From a virus: a stretch of 31,381 nt of DNA. Numbering within the stretch: the stretch's first letter is position 1; every line of letters starts with the position of its first letter. Below the pieces are notes generated by a model, which did no database searches, was not told the DNA's origin, and saw only the letters and a list, made by a program, of their open reading frames with translations. A program made the position numbers and the translations under genes. Positions 15,873 through 23,619 of the stretch are shown one piece after another. The stretch is from positions 1 to 31,381 of the IMG/VR virus record IMGVR_UViG_3300031951_000795; one strand, 5' to 3'.

Positions 15873-17672
15873 ATGCGCCATCTGCAATATATTCCTTCAT
15901 TTTATTTTTATAAGTTTGCAAATGCTGTTGCAGCACCTTATACTTCTTTGAGTGCATACCAAAATGGTGTAATTGACGAAAATGGCAATTTAATGTCTAC
16001 AGAGGGTTCGTTGGACGATTTTGAATATTTTGTGATAAAACTAAAGAAAATTTTTGAAGATCTTCCACCTGGATTGACAAAGAGCAGACTAACAAATGTC
16101 TCTAGTATAATGCAACTATTTTCCGAGGGAGTTGAAAATATTGGTGTTACTCAAGAACAGGTTTTGTCTTTGATTGAAGCCCATGTTACAATAAACAGCA
16201 ACAATAAAGTTAGTTTGCTGGAATTGCTTGAGGACATGGGAACTGGAGCCATGTCAACCGGAACCAAGGCTGGAGAAATTGGTGTTCCTGCAGAAGCACC
16301 AGAGGCAAACAAGGGAAATATATCTGGTTATGATCCTAGATTGGGTGAAATTTTAACAAGAAATCAACCAGTCAACATGTTTGCAAATGTTGAAATGTTT
16401 AATGTTCCTTCTCAAGAATTCAAGGCTTTTAAACAATCAAAAGCCTGGAGACATTTACCGGATAGCCTAACCAAGAAATATTTGCAAAGATTCCAGAGAA
16501 GAAATAAAGAAGGTAAAATGGCGGTTCGGGATGAATCTAGTGGAGAAATTTTCTTTGTTCCATACAAGGAAAAATCTTTTATGGAAGAATTTGGTTTAGA
16601 ATATCTGGATATACTTAATGAACAAAATAAACCAGCAACAGAAAGATTTAAAGATTCCCCAACAGATCCAAATCGAAATGTAGCAGTATTAGACAATGAC
16701 CAAGAAGAAAAACTAGGGTCTGCAGAACCTGTAGAGGCTTCCCCAAAAGAATTGAAAACAACTGCAGAAATTTATCTACAACAATTTGGTAGAGAAGTTG
16801 GAGCACAGGAGGCTAGAAGAAGAAAGTCTGCAGAAACAAAAGCTGCTGAGACTGGCAGACCATCACCACAATTCAAAGGCGTAAGAGAAAGAAAAACCCA
16901 CCCAATGTTGGGTGGACAAGCCGCAGAAAGATATGCTGGAGCAGTTAGATTTGCACAGTCGTTTCCAGCAATTGAACGTGTATTGAAAAGCATGGGAAGT
17001 CAAGGAGAGGAAATAGCCGCAAGAGCCCACGGAATGATGAGACATCTTGCAACCCGATCTGGTTCCAGCCAAATGCCATATGATATTGCTGGATTTAGAT
17101 ATGATGAAGATCCTGAGACTGGATTGGCAATTCCACACCTTGGATTTGAAGATGTCAAGGCATTGAGTGCAAGAAATCCAACAGGAATGGATATTGAAGA
17201 ATTTGAGGATGTGGAAGGTGGAATGCCAAAAATTAGTGGTCAACCCGCATACCAAGCTCAGACTGCTGCCAAAAAAGCTGGTGACTATACAGAAGCACAA
17301 AGAATAGAAAGAGAAGTGATTGCTCCGTGGTTTGGAAAAGAAAAAGTCCAAGAAAGGGCAAGAAACATATGGACCCGCAAGATGAAAGAAAAGATGGGGC
17401 AATCCGGAGTATCAATGGTCGCTGCTTCAAAACCAGGAGAAAATCTTGTTCCATTGGATGATGTTGGACTTGATGCCCTTGCTAAACAAGGCATGATGTA
17501 TCGTCATGCTAGTTCAAGAGAAAATTATTATCCACTAATGCAAACGTTGTATTCAGTTGGAAAACTTGTAAAAGGAAAAAGGAGTCCTCTTGTTTTACCA
17601 GAGAGGACTCCTCTTATGAGTCAACGAGATACAGAACGTGTTGCTAGAGGACTCAGACTTCCGGGATATTAA
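15873..17672 (+). CDS. large late protein with conserved phage N-terminal domain (599 aa)
   Basis: Residues about 10-70 carry a block I recall from many T4-like marine phages: YKFANAVAAPYTSLSAYQNG, then FEYFVIKLKKIFEDLPPGLTK. The block is named only as hypothetical. The remaining 500 residues are helical and charged, with a Glu/Ala/Lys-rich linker around 285-330 and a basic C-terminus. No membrane segment is evident. The late promoter and absence of a Shine-Dalgarno suggest leaderless translation. The last codons overlap the convergent 72-aa gene by four bases, and the 3' part also contains a terminator hairpin acting on the opposite strand. Possibly a structural protein. Confidence 0.8.
   Translation: MRHLQYIPSFYFYKFANAVAAPYTSLSAYQNGVIDENGNLMSTEGSLDDFEYFVIKLKKIFEDLPPGLTKSRLTNVSSIMQLFSEGVENIGVTQEQVLSLIEAHVTINSNNKVSLLELLEDMGTGAMSTGTKAGEIGVPAEAPEANKGNISGYDPRLGEILTRNQPVNMFANVEMFNVPSQEFKAFKQSKAWRHLPDSLTKKYLQRFQRRNKEGKMAVRDESSGEIFFVPYKEKSFMEEFGLEYLDILNEQNKPATERFKDSPTDPNRNVAVLDNDQEEKLGSAEPVEASPKELKTTAEIYLQQFGREVGAQEARRRKSAETKAAETGRPSPQFKGVRERKTHPMLGGQAAERYAGAVRFAQSFPAIERVLKSMGSQGEEIAARAHGMMRHLATRSGSSQMPYDIAGFRYDEDPETGLAIPHLGFEDVKALSARNPTGMDIEEFEDVEGGMPKISGQPAYQAQTAAKKAGDYTEAQRIEREVIAPWFGKEKVQERARNIWTRKMKEKMGQSGVSMVAASKPGENLVPLDDVGLDALAKQGMMYRHASSRENYYPLMQTLYSVGKLVKGKRSPLVLPERTPLMSQRDTERVARGLRLPGY
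17575..17612 (-). terminator. minus-strand intrinsic terminator inside the 599-aa gene
   Basis: Perfect 11-bp inverted repeat (AGGAGTCCTCT, 17580-17590, with 17602-17612) and an 11-base loop. Read on the minus strand it is followed by TTTTTCC. It lies about 57 bases downstream of the last gene of the 17669-18995 operon and is encoded within codons of the convergent late gene. Confidence 0.7.
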
Positions 17673-17887
17673 TCCTGAATAAAATCTTTTTTCTTGCAGC
17701 ATTTTGGTTTACTGCAGGAATTGCGTTCTCTTGCCTCATTGATGATCTTATTATTTGCATCATCCCAACCAGTTGAATATTCCTGCCAATATGGATTCGT
17801 TGGAATTGAAGCCTGTTGTGGTTTCTCTCCACCATTCATACGACATTGAAAACCCTTGTCATATCCTTCACCGGGAGTGTAATTCAT
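17669..17887 (-). CDS. small cysteine-containing protein, possibly RMF-like (72 aa)
   Basis: Residues 8-48 follow the pattern of ribosome modulation factor and CrpP-type proteins. GYDKGFQCRMNGG is followed by a Pro-rich gap, NPYWQEYSTGWDDANN and a basic end; RMF has GYQAGLxG...CPY...W..GW..A. The C-terminal SCSKPKCCKKK is an extra cysteine-lysine tail. RMF dimerises 70S ribosomes, and phage relatives are common but untested. The ATG overlaps the preceding stop (ATGA), so translation is coupled. Last gene of the early minus operon, with a terminator 57 bases further on. The family assignment is by eye and tentative. Confidence 0.7.
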   Translation of the reverse strand: MNYTPGEGYDKGFQCRMNGGEKPQQASIPTNPYWQEYSTGWDDANNKIINEARERNSCSKPKCCKKKDFIQD

Positions 17888-18285
17888 TGTAGTGGTCCCT
17901 TATCATGTACATTGATGTGATTAAGAACTTTGTCCAAAGCCTTTACGTGAGCATACTGTTCCGTGATTGCAAGATATCCACGAATTTCAATCAGTTTTAA
18001 ATATTCATCTTGAGTAAAATGGACAATCTTGGTCTTTCTTTCTTTTGGTTGCTTCTTTGGAGATTTACCTTCAGCCTGTTGTTTTCGAAGTTCATTCATC
18101 TCATTCAAGTGCATGTACTTCTGAAGATAGTCGATTGGGTTCTCCGACTTATCAACCATCTGCTCCCACATCTTGCGAAATTGTTCCTTGTTTCCATTGA
18201 AATAGAAGAAACCATTCTTCTGTGACCATGGATTGGCGGGATCTTCCTCTGGGTTTTCCCATTCATTAAAATCAAATTTGTCCAT
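17884..18285 (-). CDS. early protein, unknown (133 aa)
   Basis: No family recognised. Acidic, Trp-rich N-terminus (FNEWENPEEDPANPWSQKNG), a helical middle, a basic linker (about 75-90), and a C-terminal helical region ending in KALDKVLNHINVHDKGPLQ. Soluble. It has a clear Shine-Dalgarno (AAGGA) upstream of the ATG. It is spaced 8 bases from the preceding gene and overlaps the following RMF-like gene by four bases. Confidence 0.75.
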   Translation of the reverse strand: MDKFDFNEWENPEEDPANPWSQKNGFFYFNGNKEQFRKMWEQMVDKSENPIDYLQKYMHLNEMNELRKQQAEGKSPKKQPKERKTKIVHFTQDEYLKLIEIRGYLAITEQYAHVKALDKVLNHINVHDKGPLQ

Positions 18286-18293
18286 ATATTTCC

Positions 18294-18590
18294 TTATTTG
18301 ATGTCGAAGAACTGCTCATACACTACTTTGCCACCAGTATCAGTAACAGACATGTAACGAACATGACGCTCAATAGCATCAGTTATATTTATGGGATCAT
18401 TGGGACCGAAAGACAGGTTCTTGATCCATGCTGGACAACCACCAAGGGAAATCCTTACCTCAGCACCAGCAGCATTGGTTCCGTAGAAGTCAAAGGTAGA
18501 CTTCTCACCATCATAATAAGTAAAGAAACAATCAACGCTATCAAACTTTTTGCGAACCTCGTCTAGAGGCAGTTGTGTGGCATTAGCCAT
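18294..18590 (-). CDS. early protein, unknown (98 aa)
   Basis: No family recognised. The frame is open further upstream, but MANATQLPLDEVRKKFDSVD is the best start because it overlaps the end of the 57-aa gene by 8 bases. The protein appears to be an alpha/beta fold with FFTYYDGEKSTFDFYGTNAAG and GKVVYEQFFDIK as strand-like segments, and two cysteines. Member of the six-gene early minus-strand operon. Confidence 0.75.
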   Translation of the reverse strand: MANATQLPLDEVRKKFDSVDCFFTYYDGEKSTFDFYGTNAAGAEVRISLGGCPAWIKNLSFGPNDPINITDAIERHVRYMSVTDTGGKVVYEQFFDIK

Positions 18591-18756
18591 TTGGCAATCT
18601 CTCTTGCTTGACAGACTTGGGAAGTTGGCCAATCCGGTCAAGCTCTCGGAGTGTGCCAACCTTGGCGTTCATCAGGCTCTTTGCCCGAATGCGCTTGCGT
18701 CTCTCATGAGAACGCTTGTGCTTGCGATTAGTGATTCTTTGCTTTGAATTAGGCAT
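18583..18756 (-). CDS. small, very basic early protein (57 aa)
   Basis: Too short for usual length cut-offs but well supported. It has a perfect sigma70 promoter with exactly six bases between the -10 and this ATG, and tight overlap with the next gene. The N-terminal half (NSKQRITNRKHKRSHERRKR) is extremely rich in Arg and Lys, suggesting nucleic-acid binding, and the C-terminal half is helical. No family recognised. The mRNA should begin on the A of ATG. Confidence 0.75.
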   Translation of the reverse strand: MPNSKQRITNRKHKRSHERRKRIRAKSLMNAKVGTLRELDRIGQLPKSVKQERLPNG

Positions 18757-18762
18757 AGTTAC

Positions 18763-18791
18763 ATTATATCACTTTCTTTTCTTCTTGTCAA
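18763..18791 (-). promoter_or_regulatory. consensus sigma70 promoter for the 57-aa gene
   Basis: TTGACA (18791-18786), 17 bp, TATAAT (18768-18763) preceded by TG (extended -10), then 6 bp and ATG 18756. Both hexamers are perfect consensus. The -35 lies inside the 3' end of the 48-aa gene. Confidence 0.85.
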
Positions 18792-18915
18792 GTTTTTTCT
18801 TCAAATCCATGTTTTCTGCAGCAAGTTTGCCTGCCGCAACAGTGATCTCACGGTTTATCTTTTGGAGTTCTTGGATCTTTTCCCTGAGTTTCTTGATTTC
18901 TTCTTCTTTTGACAT
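18769..18915 (-). CDS. small coiled-coil early protein (48 aa)
   Basis: A single charged amphipathic helix (KLREKIQELQKINREI with a heptad pattern) ending in KKKLDKKKRK. It overlaps the 46-aa gene by 61 bases in another frame, and its 3' end hosts the -35 box for the next gene. No Shine-Dalgarno of note (TTGG). A coiled-coil dimer or RNA-binding peptide is possible. Below usual length cut-offs; supported by heptad pattern and operon position. Confidence 0.55.
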   Translation of the reverse strand: MSKEEEIKKLREKIQELQKINREITVAAGKLAAENMDLKKKLDKKKRK

Positions 18916-18995
18916 CCAAAAATTTTATCCCAGTTTTCACAATAAATTTTGTAATTTACAGGACGATAGGAGTCACCTTTACCAGCATCACTCAT
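18855..18995 (-). CDS. conserved small phage protein with GKGD...NWDKIFG motif (46 aa)
   Basis: MSDAGKGDSYRPVNYKIYCE followed by NWDKIFG is a motif I recognise from small proteins in many unrelated phages (GKGDxxRPV...Y..NWD.IFG), function unknown. The C-terminus is a run of Lys, Ser and Arg. It is preceded by TTGACA-16-TAATAT and exactly six bases, so the mRNA should start on this AUG. First gene of the six-gene minus operon. Confidence 0.75.
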   Translation of the reverse strand: MSDAGKGDSYRPVNYKIYCENWDKIFGCQKKKKSRNSGKRSKNSKR

Positions 18996-19001
18996 ATACA
19001 T

Positions 19002-19029
19002 ATATTAGCCTGTTTACAAGTAATGTCAA
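19002..19029 (-). promoter_or_regulatory. sigma70 promoter of the early minus operon
   Basis: TTGACA (19029-19024), 16 bp, TAATAT (19007-19002), 6 bp, ATG 18995. It is divergent from the late promoter at 19031, with one base between the two elements. Confidence 0.75.
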
Positions 19030-19030
19030 G

Positions 19031-19038
19031 TATAAATA
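19031..19038 (+). promoter_or_regulatory. late promoter TATAAATA
   Basis: Exact late consensus, five bases (TTTTC) before ATG 19044. It places the transcript start on the initiation codon and fixes the start of the 851-aa gene. Confidence 0.8.
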
Positions 19039-19043
19039 TTTTC

Positions 19044-21599
19044 ATGGACAAGAAAATCAAGAAATATTCCTGGATTCATGAACTCAATGCTGCAGCCATG
19101 AAGGCAAAGTTGTTGAATGAGGCACAAAAATACTCCAATCAACAAAAATTTTTGGCAGAAGAACAACAAAAGTTAAATGAAGCCAAGGAAGCAGGCCTTG
19201 AAGGACTTGTAAATTTCCTAAAGGATGTTGGTGTTACGATTCCACAAACCAGAAGAAATGCAGCCGCATTTCGTGGATGGGGTGGAATGATGGACAGAAG
19301 CCCAGATCCAGATACCGCATCTCTTGGTCGCACAATTAGAGATGTAAATCCAAATAATTCTGATATGAATGGTGACGGAGAAGCATCTGCTTTGGAAGTT
19401 CAGGCCGACGTGGAAACGGATGGTGAACTTGATGGGAATACTGATTATGAAAATTTGGGAAGAATGCCAACATTCAATATTCCAACACAACCAACTTCAA
19501 TACCACAACCAGCACCAAGCATGCCAGCAAATCTTTCACAAGATCAGTATACACGCCTCGGAATGCAACAGGCAGCAGAGAGTGGTGCAATACCAGCAAG
19601 CCACATGCAAAGAGTAGAAAGAGAAAGACTACGAGCACTCGGAACACAGGCAATCAAGGGTGCTGCATCCCGTGCAGCAGAGGAAGCCAGAAAAGGTGGA
19701 AGTCTTCCTTCTACGGTGAGACAAAAAGCCATGCAGGCTGGAATGCGTGCAAGAGATGATTTTAGACAAAACGTAAAACTTGACAGAGCAGCGAATGAAA
19801 TGATTGGTTCATCACAAGGTCCAAGAATGAGTGAAGAGGATTTGAAAAAAATTGCTAAAATTTTGGGAGAAGATTATAATTCATTAAAACAAAGAGTTAA
19901 TTTTTTTTTGAATGAAGATGGTGCCGACATGCGGGCCAAACAACGTGAAAAAAAAGCAATGGAAGATGCTGGAATTGATACTTCAGGTGAAACAGAAGAA
20001 GAACAGCAACCACAACAAACCTCAACAGATAGATCTGGCATGCAGCAGAACGTTCCACCAGGAAAACTGTCTCCAGAAATAGATCCAAATCTCACACCAG
20101 AACAACAAATGCAGCAAGATATGGATGCTGCTTCTGGTACACCTCAGCCACAAGCCACTACCGCTCCTTCTGCTCCGATGACAGATGATCAAATTTGGGC
20201 TTCAAATGCACAAAAAATAAAAAAACTAAGAGAAAAACAAAGAAACGCAAAAAACGATGCAAAAAGAGCAGAAGCGGAAAAACGCCTTGCCGCAATGAAT
20301 GCTTATGATGAATCAAAGATGTCTGATTCGATGAGAGCAAGAAGAGCAGCAAATAGAGCAAAACTACAACAAGAAATTGAAAATTTTTCTTCTGGAGACG
20401 ATTTAACTTCAGATGAAGCCGCAGAACTCACTAGATTGAGTGGACAAAATATAGAAATTTCAGATAAAAAACGTGGCGCTTCTATGGGCAATAGGTTAAA
20501 GGAATTGTCAGCAAAAGACCCAAAAACACTCACAGCACAAGAAGCATCTGAATTAGTTCTTTTGAAGATATCACTATCAAAACCAGGAACAACAAGAAGT
20601 GCTGCTGATGCAGCTTTGGGTGCTGATGCAGATAAAGTTTATGGAAGCACAATAAATGCGGAAATGGATGATCTTGTTTCAGCATCTAGAACAAAACTTA
20701 GACAAGAAGAAGACGCTGCAAGAGAAGAAAGAAAAAAGAGAGATGCAGAATGGGCTGAAGATGCTAGACGTGCTCGTAGAGATGTAGTTATTAAAGGAAC
20801 TACAATGACCTATGGAGAGTTTGAAGATCAATATGGAAGACCGTATGATGCACTGAACAAAGAAGATAGCGCTATGTTGAGTCGTGCAGCAAGTGTAGTT
20901 TCTGCTGCAAGAGTTTCACCAACCGCAAGAGCATATGATCAAACGGTCGTTGACTTTAATAGAGCATACAGAGATCAAAATGCAAGAATGGCTGGAGAAC
21001 TTGGTAAGGCTGACAGAAGAGTAGACGCTGCACAAATGGCGCTAGATCAATTTAATGCGGACAGAAAAGGCACAGTTCAAAGAGAAATTTCTAGAATTCA
21101 AGCACAACCCGGGTTTGTACAAGGTGTGGCTCAGGACATGAAAACTGGAATTGAAGATGCAAAATTCAGAGCGGAGTCAGACAAGATTAGAGCAGAAATG
21201 GCTGGTGAACAAGGGCCACCTAGATCTGATGCTGAACTTTCAAAAATGATGCGTGATGCAAGAGATGCCTCTGATCAAAACGTAACACAGGCTGCTCAAA
21301 GCCAAACACAAAAAGAAGCAGGAAAAATTGCAGACAAGGTATCTAGTTTCACTGAGTTGAATCCAGTTGAGTCAGAAACCGGAGAAGAAACTTCAGGACT
21401 TTCTTCGATGATGGGATTAATTAATCAACTTCCAGAACCAAGACCTACATCACAACAGACTGCAAATAGATTTGTTGATAAAGTTTTTATGCGGCAGTTC
21501 CAAAATCCTTCAAGAAAATCAAAAGTAAATCTACAATCAAATTTACCGACTGAAGCCAGAAACTCTTTGGACAGATACGTTTATAGAAGAAGAGCTTAA
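19044..21599 (+). CDS. large late protein with EF-hand-like loop (851 aa)
   Basis: The frame is open upstream, but promoter spacing makes ATG 19044 (MDKKIKKYSWIHELN) the start. Residues 1-60 form a coiled coil. At 107-118, DMNGDGEASALE fits an EF-hand calcium loop (D-x-N-x-D-G-x-x-S-x-x-E). Residues 150-165 are Pro/Gln-rich. The remainder alternates Glu/Lys/Arg/Ala-rich helices, much of it coiled-coil-like, with Gln-rich linkers around 360-400. There is no membrane segment. No family recognised. Its size, composition and late expression suggest a fibrous virion or internal protein. It ends four bases into the convergent gene. Confidence 0.8.
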   Translation: MDKKIKKYSWIHELNAAAMKAKLLNEAQKYSNQQKFLAEEQQKLNEAKEAGLEGLVNFLKDVGVTIPQTRRNAAAFRGWGGMMDRSPDPDTASLGRTIRDVNPNNSDMNGDGEASALEVQADVETDGELDGNTDYENLGRMPTFNIPTQPTSIPQPAPSMPANLSQDQYTRLGMQQAAESGAIPASHMQRVERERLRALGTQAIKGAASRAAEEARKGGSLPSTVRQKAMQAGMRARDDFRQNVKLDRAANEMIGSSQGPRMSEEDLKKIAKILGEDYNSLKQRVNFFLNEDGADMRAKQREKKAMEDAGIDTSGETEEEQQPQQTSTDRSGMQQNVPPGKLSPEIDPNLTPEQQMQQDMDAASGTPQPQATTAPSAPMTDDQIWASNAQKIKKLREKQRNAKNDAKRAEAEKRLAAMNAYDESKMSDSMRARRAANRAKLQQEIENFSSGDDLTSDEAAELTRLSGQNIEISDKKRGASMGNRLKELSAKDPKTLTAQEASELVLLKISLSKPGTTRSAADAALGADADKVYGSTINAEMDDLVSASRTKLRQEEDAAREERKKRDAEWAEDARRARRDVVIKGTTMTYGEFEDQYGRPYDALNKEDSAMLSRAASVVSAARVSPTARAYDQTVVDFNRAYRDQNARMAGELGKADRRVDAAQMALDQFNADRKGTVQREISRIQAQPGFVQGVAQDMKTGIEDAKFRAESDKIRAEMAGEQGPPRSDAELSKMMRDARDASDQNVTQAAQSQTQKEAGKIADKVSSFTELNPVESETGEETSGLSSMMGLINQLPEPRPTSQQTANRFVDKVFMRQFQNPSRKSKVNLQSNLPTEARNSLDRYVYRRRA

Positions 21600-21826
21600 T
21601 TCAAATATATTCCAGTAATACCACCAAGTGATGTAACAGAATATGCATTCATTGGAAGTATATTAGAACCACCAGTAAATCCAATACTGTAGGCAAAGGT
21701 GTTTCCTGTGTCATTTACTAGATAAAAACTAACTGTTCCGGTTCCATTAAACAAAAATCCCTTGTGTTTTGGAAGTTTTGTTGTACCGATTGAAAAAGTG
21801 TTTCCTGTTTGATATTTGTCGTACAT
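21596..21826 (-). CDS. small beta-rich late protein (76 aa)
   Basis: No family recognised. Gly, Thr, Phe and Tyr alternate (GNTFSIGTTKLPKHKG, GTGTVSFYLVNDTG, FAYSIGFTGGSN), suggesting a beta-sandwich such as a decoration protein. There are no cysteines. The chosen ATG lies eight bases after a late promoter; the frame continues upstream, but that codon would precede the transcript start. Confidence 0.65.
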   Translation of the reverse strand: MYDKYQTGNTFSIGTTKLPKHKGFLFNGTGTVSFYLVNDTGNTFAYSIGFTGGSNILPMNAYSVTSLGGITGIYLN

Positions 21827-21834
21827 GGTATTAA

Positions 21835-21842
21835 TATTTATA
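21835..21842 (-). promoter_or_regulatory. late promoter TATAAATA (minus)
   Basis: Exact consensus, eight bases upstream of ATG 21826. Two bases away is the mirror-image promoter at 21845; together they form the palindrome TATTTATATGTATAAATA. Confidence 0.75.
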
Positions 21843-21844
21843 TG

Positions 21845-21852
21845 TATAAATA
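21845..21852 (+). promoter_or_regulatory. late promoter TATAAATA (plus)
   Basis: Exact consensus, with 22 bases to ATG 21875, giving a leader of about 16 bases. It drives the 21875-23613 gene cluster and is divergent from the motif at 21835. Confidence 0.75.
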
Positions 21853-21874
21853 TACTTGGAATAATTAAATTCAC

Positions 21875-22066
21875 ATGAAACCAATCAACGAAGGAAATCT
21901 ATATAATTTTGAGGATGAAATAAAGGGCAAATCCGATGCATCTTTCATCGGTATTTCCAAGCTCCAAATGGAAATCAGAAAACAAATTATAGACCAACTT
22001 AGAAGACAAAATATTCCAAACATAGAGCAAGTAATTCAAAAAACCCTTGGGCAAACACTGGACTAA
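21875..22066 (+). CDS. small late protein, unknown (63 aa)
   Basis: No family recognised. Helical, charged (SKLQMEIRKQIIDQLRRQNI), with an N-terminal INEGNLYNFED. The following gene starts after two bases, suggesting coupled translation. Expressed from the late promoter at 21845. Confidence 0.7.
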   Translation: MKPINEGNLYNFEDEIKGKSDASFIGISKLQMEIRKQIIDQLRRQNIPNIEQVIQKTLGQTLD

Positions 22067-22068
22067 AA

Positions 22069-22836
22069 ATGAATAAATCAAATTTTCAAATACTTTCTGA
22101 AGAACTAGAACAAGAAGTAAGAGGTCTATTGGAAGAGGTTGAAATCAAAAAACAATTACTTGAAAAAGCCCCTGGCCCAGACTTTGGAACTATAGATTAT
22201 ATTGATGTATACGATCTAGGCAAACCAAATACAGGGGGTATTGCTGGATTGGCCGTAGGACCAGCCGCAAACCCTGCTGCAGTGGTTTTGAATCCTGCTC
22301 TCATATCTGCAGCAAAAGGAAGAATTCTTCCAGATGCAGACCCAAGAGTTGTAAAATATAAACCATATTATTCAAATAATTTGGCCACAATGATGGGTCT
22401 TGGAATAGATCAATCAACTTTCCAAAGAGCAAAAGAATTTATGAATATGTACAGCCCTGTAGACGGTGGTGTTGTTGAAAAAGATGATCCAGAACAAAGC
22501 ACCGCCTTGGATTGGAAACGTTTGAATCAAGCAGTATCAATTCACAATTCACAAAGAATAAAAGAAACTTTAGCAAAAAACCACGTTTTCTCTGGAAACG
22601 CAACAGATCCTTACTCACAGGGTGTTCCTGATACATATCAAAGATTTGTATTGGGAAAGAAAGCACAAAAAGCAGCAGAAGAAGCAGCATCCCATATATT
22701 GGGAAAACCAACTAAGTCTAAGGGCAAGGAAGTTTCTGGATATGTCCGTCAACTTTCACAAGCCCAAAAGGAAAGAATGGGTTCAATGTGGAGTCAGGGA
22801 TCAGATCAATCAGGAAAAATCAAACTAGGCAAGTAA
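22069..22836 (+). CDS. late protein with N-terminal coiled coil (255 aa)
   Basis: The N-terminus SNFQILSEELEQEVRGLLEE is a short charged coiled coil, comparable in position with that of the flanking late proteins. Residues 60-90 are Ala/Pro/Val-rich (GLAVGPAANPAAVVLNPALI), and the rest is soluble and helical. No recognised domain. It starts two bases after the previous stop and ends three bases before the next start: a tight three-gene cluster. Probably a virion-associated protein, by context only. Confidence 0.75.
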   Translation: MNKSNFQILSEELEQEVRGLLEEVEIKKQLLEKAPGPDFGTIDYIDVYDLGKPNTGGIAGLAVGPAANPAAVVLNPALISAAKGRILPDADPRVVKYKPYYSNNLATMMGLGIDQSTFQRAKEFMNMYSPVDGGVVEKDDPEQSTALDWKRLNQAVSIHNSQRIKETLAKNHVFSGNATDPYSQGVPDTYQRFVLGKKAQKAAEEAASHILGKPTKSKGKEVSGYVRQLSQAQKERMGSMWSQGSDQSGKIKLGK

Positions 22837-22839
22837 AAC

Positions 22840-23613
22840 ATGAATTACCTAACAAACTATTATAAAAGTTTATCAGAACAACTTCAAGAAAAAATCAACA
22901 CTTTGGAATTATATCTTCATAACTTAAATGAAGATTTGGAACCAGGAATAATACAACAAGGTGGTGGTGCTGGGGTTGGTACAGGTTCACCAAATCAACC
23001 AAACAACAATTCCGACTTGAATGCATTCTTACAGGCTTGGGGAACTTCAAATCCAAGTTATGATTTCAACGGCGATGGTGTCGTTGATGGAAACGATTTG
23101 GGAATCTTCCTTTCCAATATGATTTCCAATGGAAGACCAACAACACCAACAGTTCAAGCACAAACTTCTTTCGGTGGAACCCCAATGGGACCACGTGGAG
23201 GAAAACAAACAGGAAAAGTAACAGCAATTGATCAGGCTGGAGTAGAAAATGCCGCTAGTGCTGGTGCTGGCGGTTTTCAAACAGGTGGACCAAACAGACC
23301 AGGAATTACACCAACAGCCGAAGGTGGTCCAGTAATCAGAACAAAAGTTCCATACTCTGGACCCGGGGCAAATTTAGGATCAAGACAAAATCCCCCGACA
23401 CAAGGAAACCCACCTAGAAGAGAAAAGAGATTTCCAACCCCAAACACCGTTTCAATTCAAAGTGAAACTGGATCACAAGATCAAATTTCTCCAACACAGG
23501 GTGTTGGTAATGTTACTGCAATGAATCAAGGAGACATTCCATATTGGATGAGCACAGGAACAACCAATGTAGATACTAGTTTCCGGGCAATGACACCAAG
23601 AAGAAAAAAGTAA
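22840..23613 (+). CDS. late protein with coiled-coil tag and dockerin-like EF-hand (257 aa)
   Basis: Residues 1-33 (NYLTNYYKSLSEQLQEKINT) repeat the N-terminal module of the 761-aa protein at 3710. Residues 58-95 read as one dockerin/EF-hand unit: SDLNAFLQAWGTSNPSY, then DFNGDGVVDGND (Asp75, Asn77, Asp79, Asp83, Asp86 as ligands), then LGIFLSNM. Such units bind calcium and are familiar in planctomycetes and cellulosomal proteins. The rest is Gly/Pro/Gln/Thr-rich, low-complexity and basic at the end. A terminator follows inside the convergent gene. Probably a virion or packaged protein. Confidence 0.78.
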   Translation: MNYLTNYYKSLSEQLQEKINTLELYLHNLNEDLEPGIIQQGGGAGVGTGSPNQPNNNSDLNAFLQAWGTSNPSYDFNGDGVVDGNDLGIFLSNMISNGRPTTPTVQAQTSFGGTPMGPRGGKQTGKVTAIDQAGVENAASAGAGGFQTGGPNRPGITPTAEGGPVIRTKVPYSGPGANLGSRQNPPTQGNPPRREKRFPTPNTVSIQSETGSQDQISPTQGVGNVTAMNQGDIPYWMSTGTTNVDTSFRAMTPRRKK

Positions 23614-23619
23614 TTTAAA

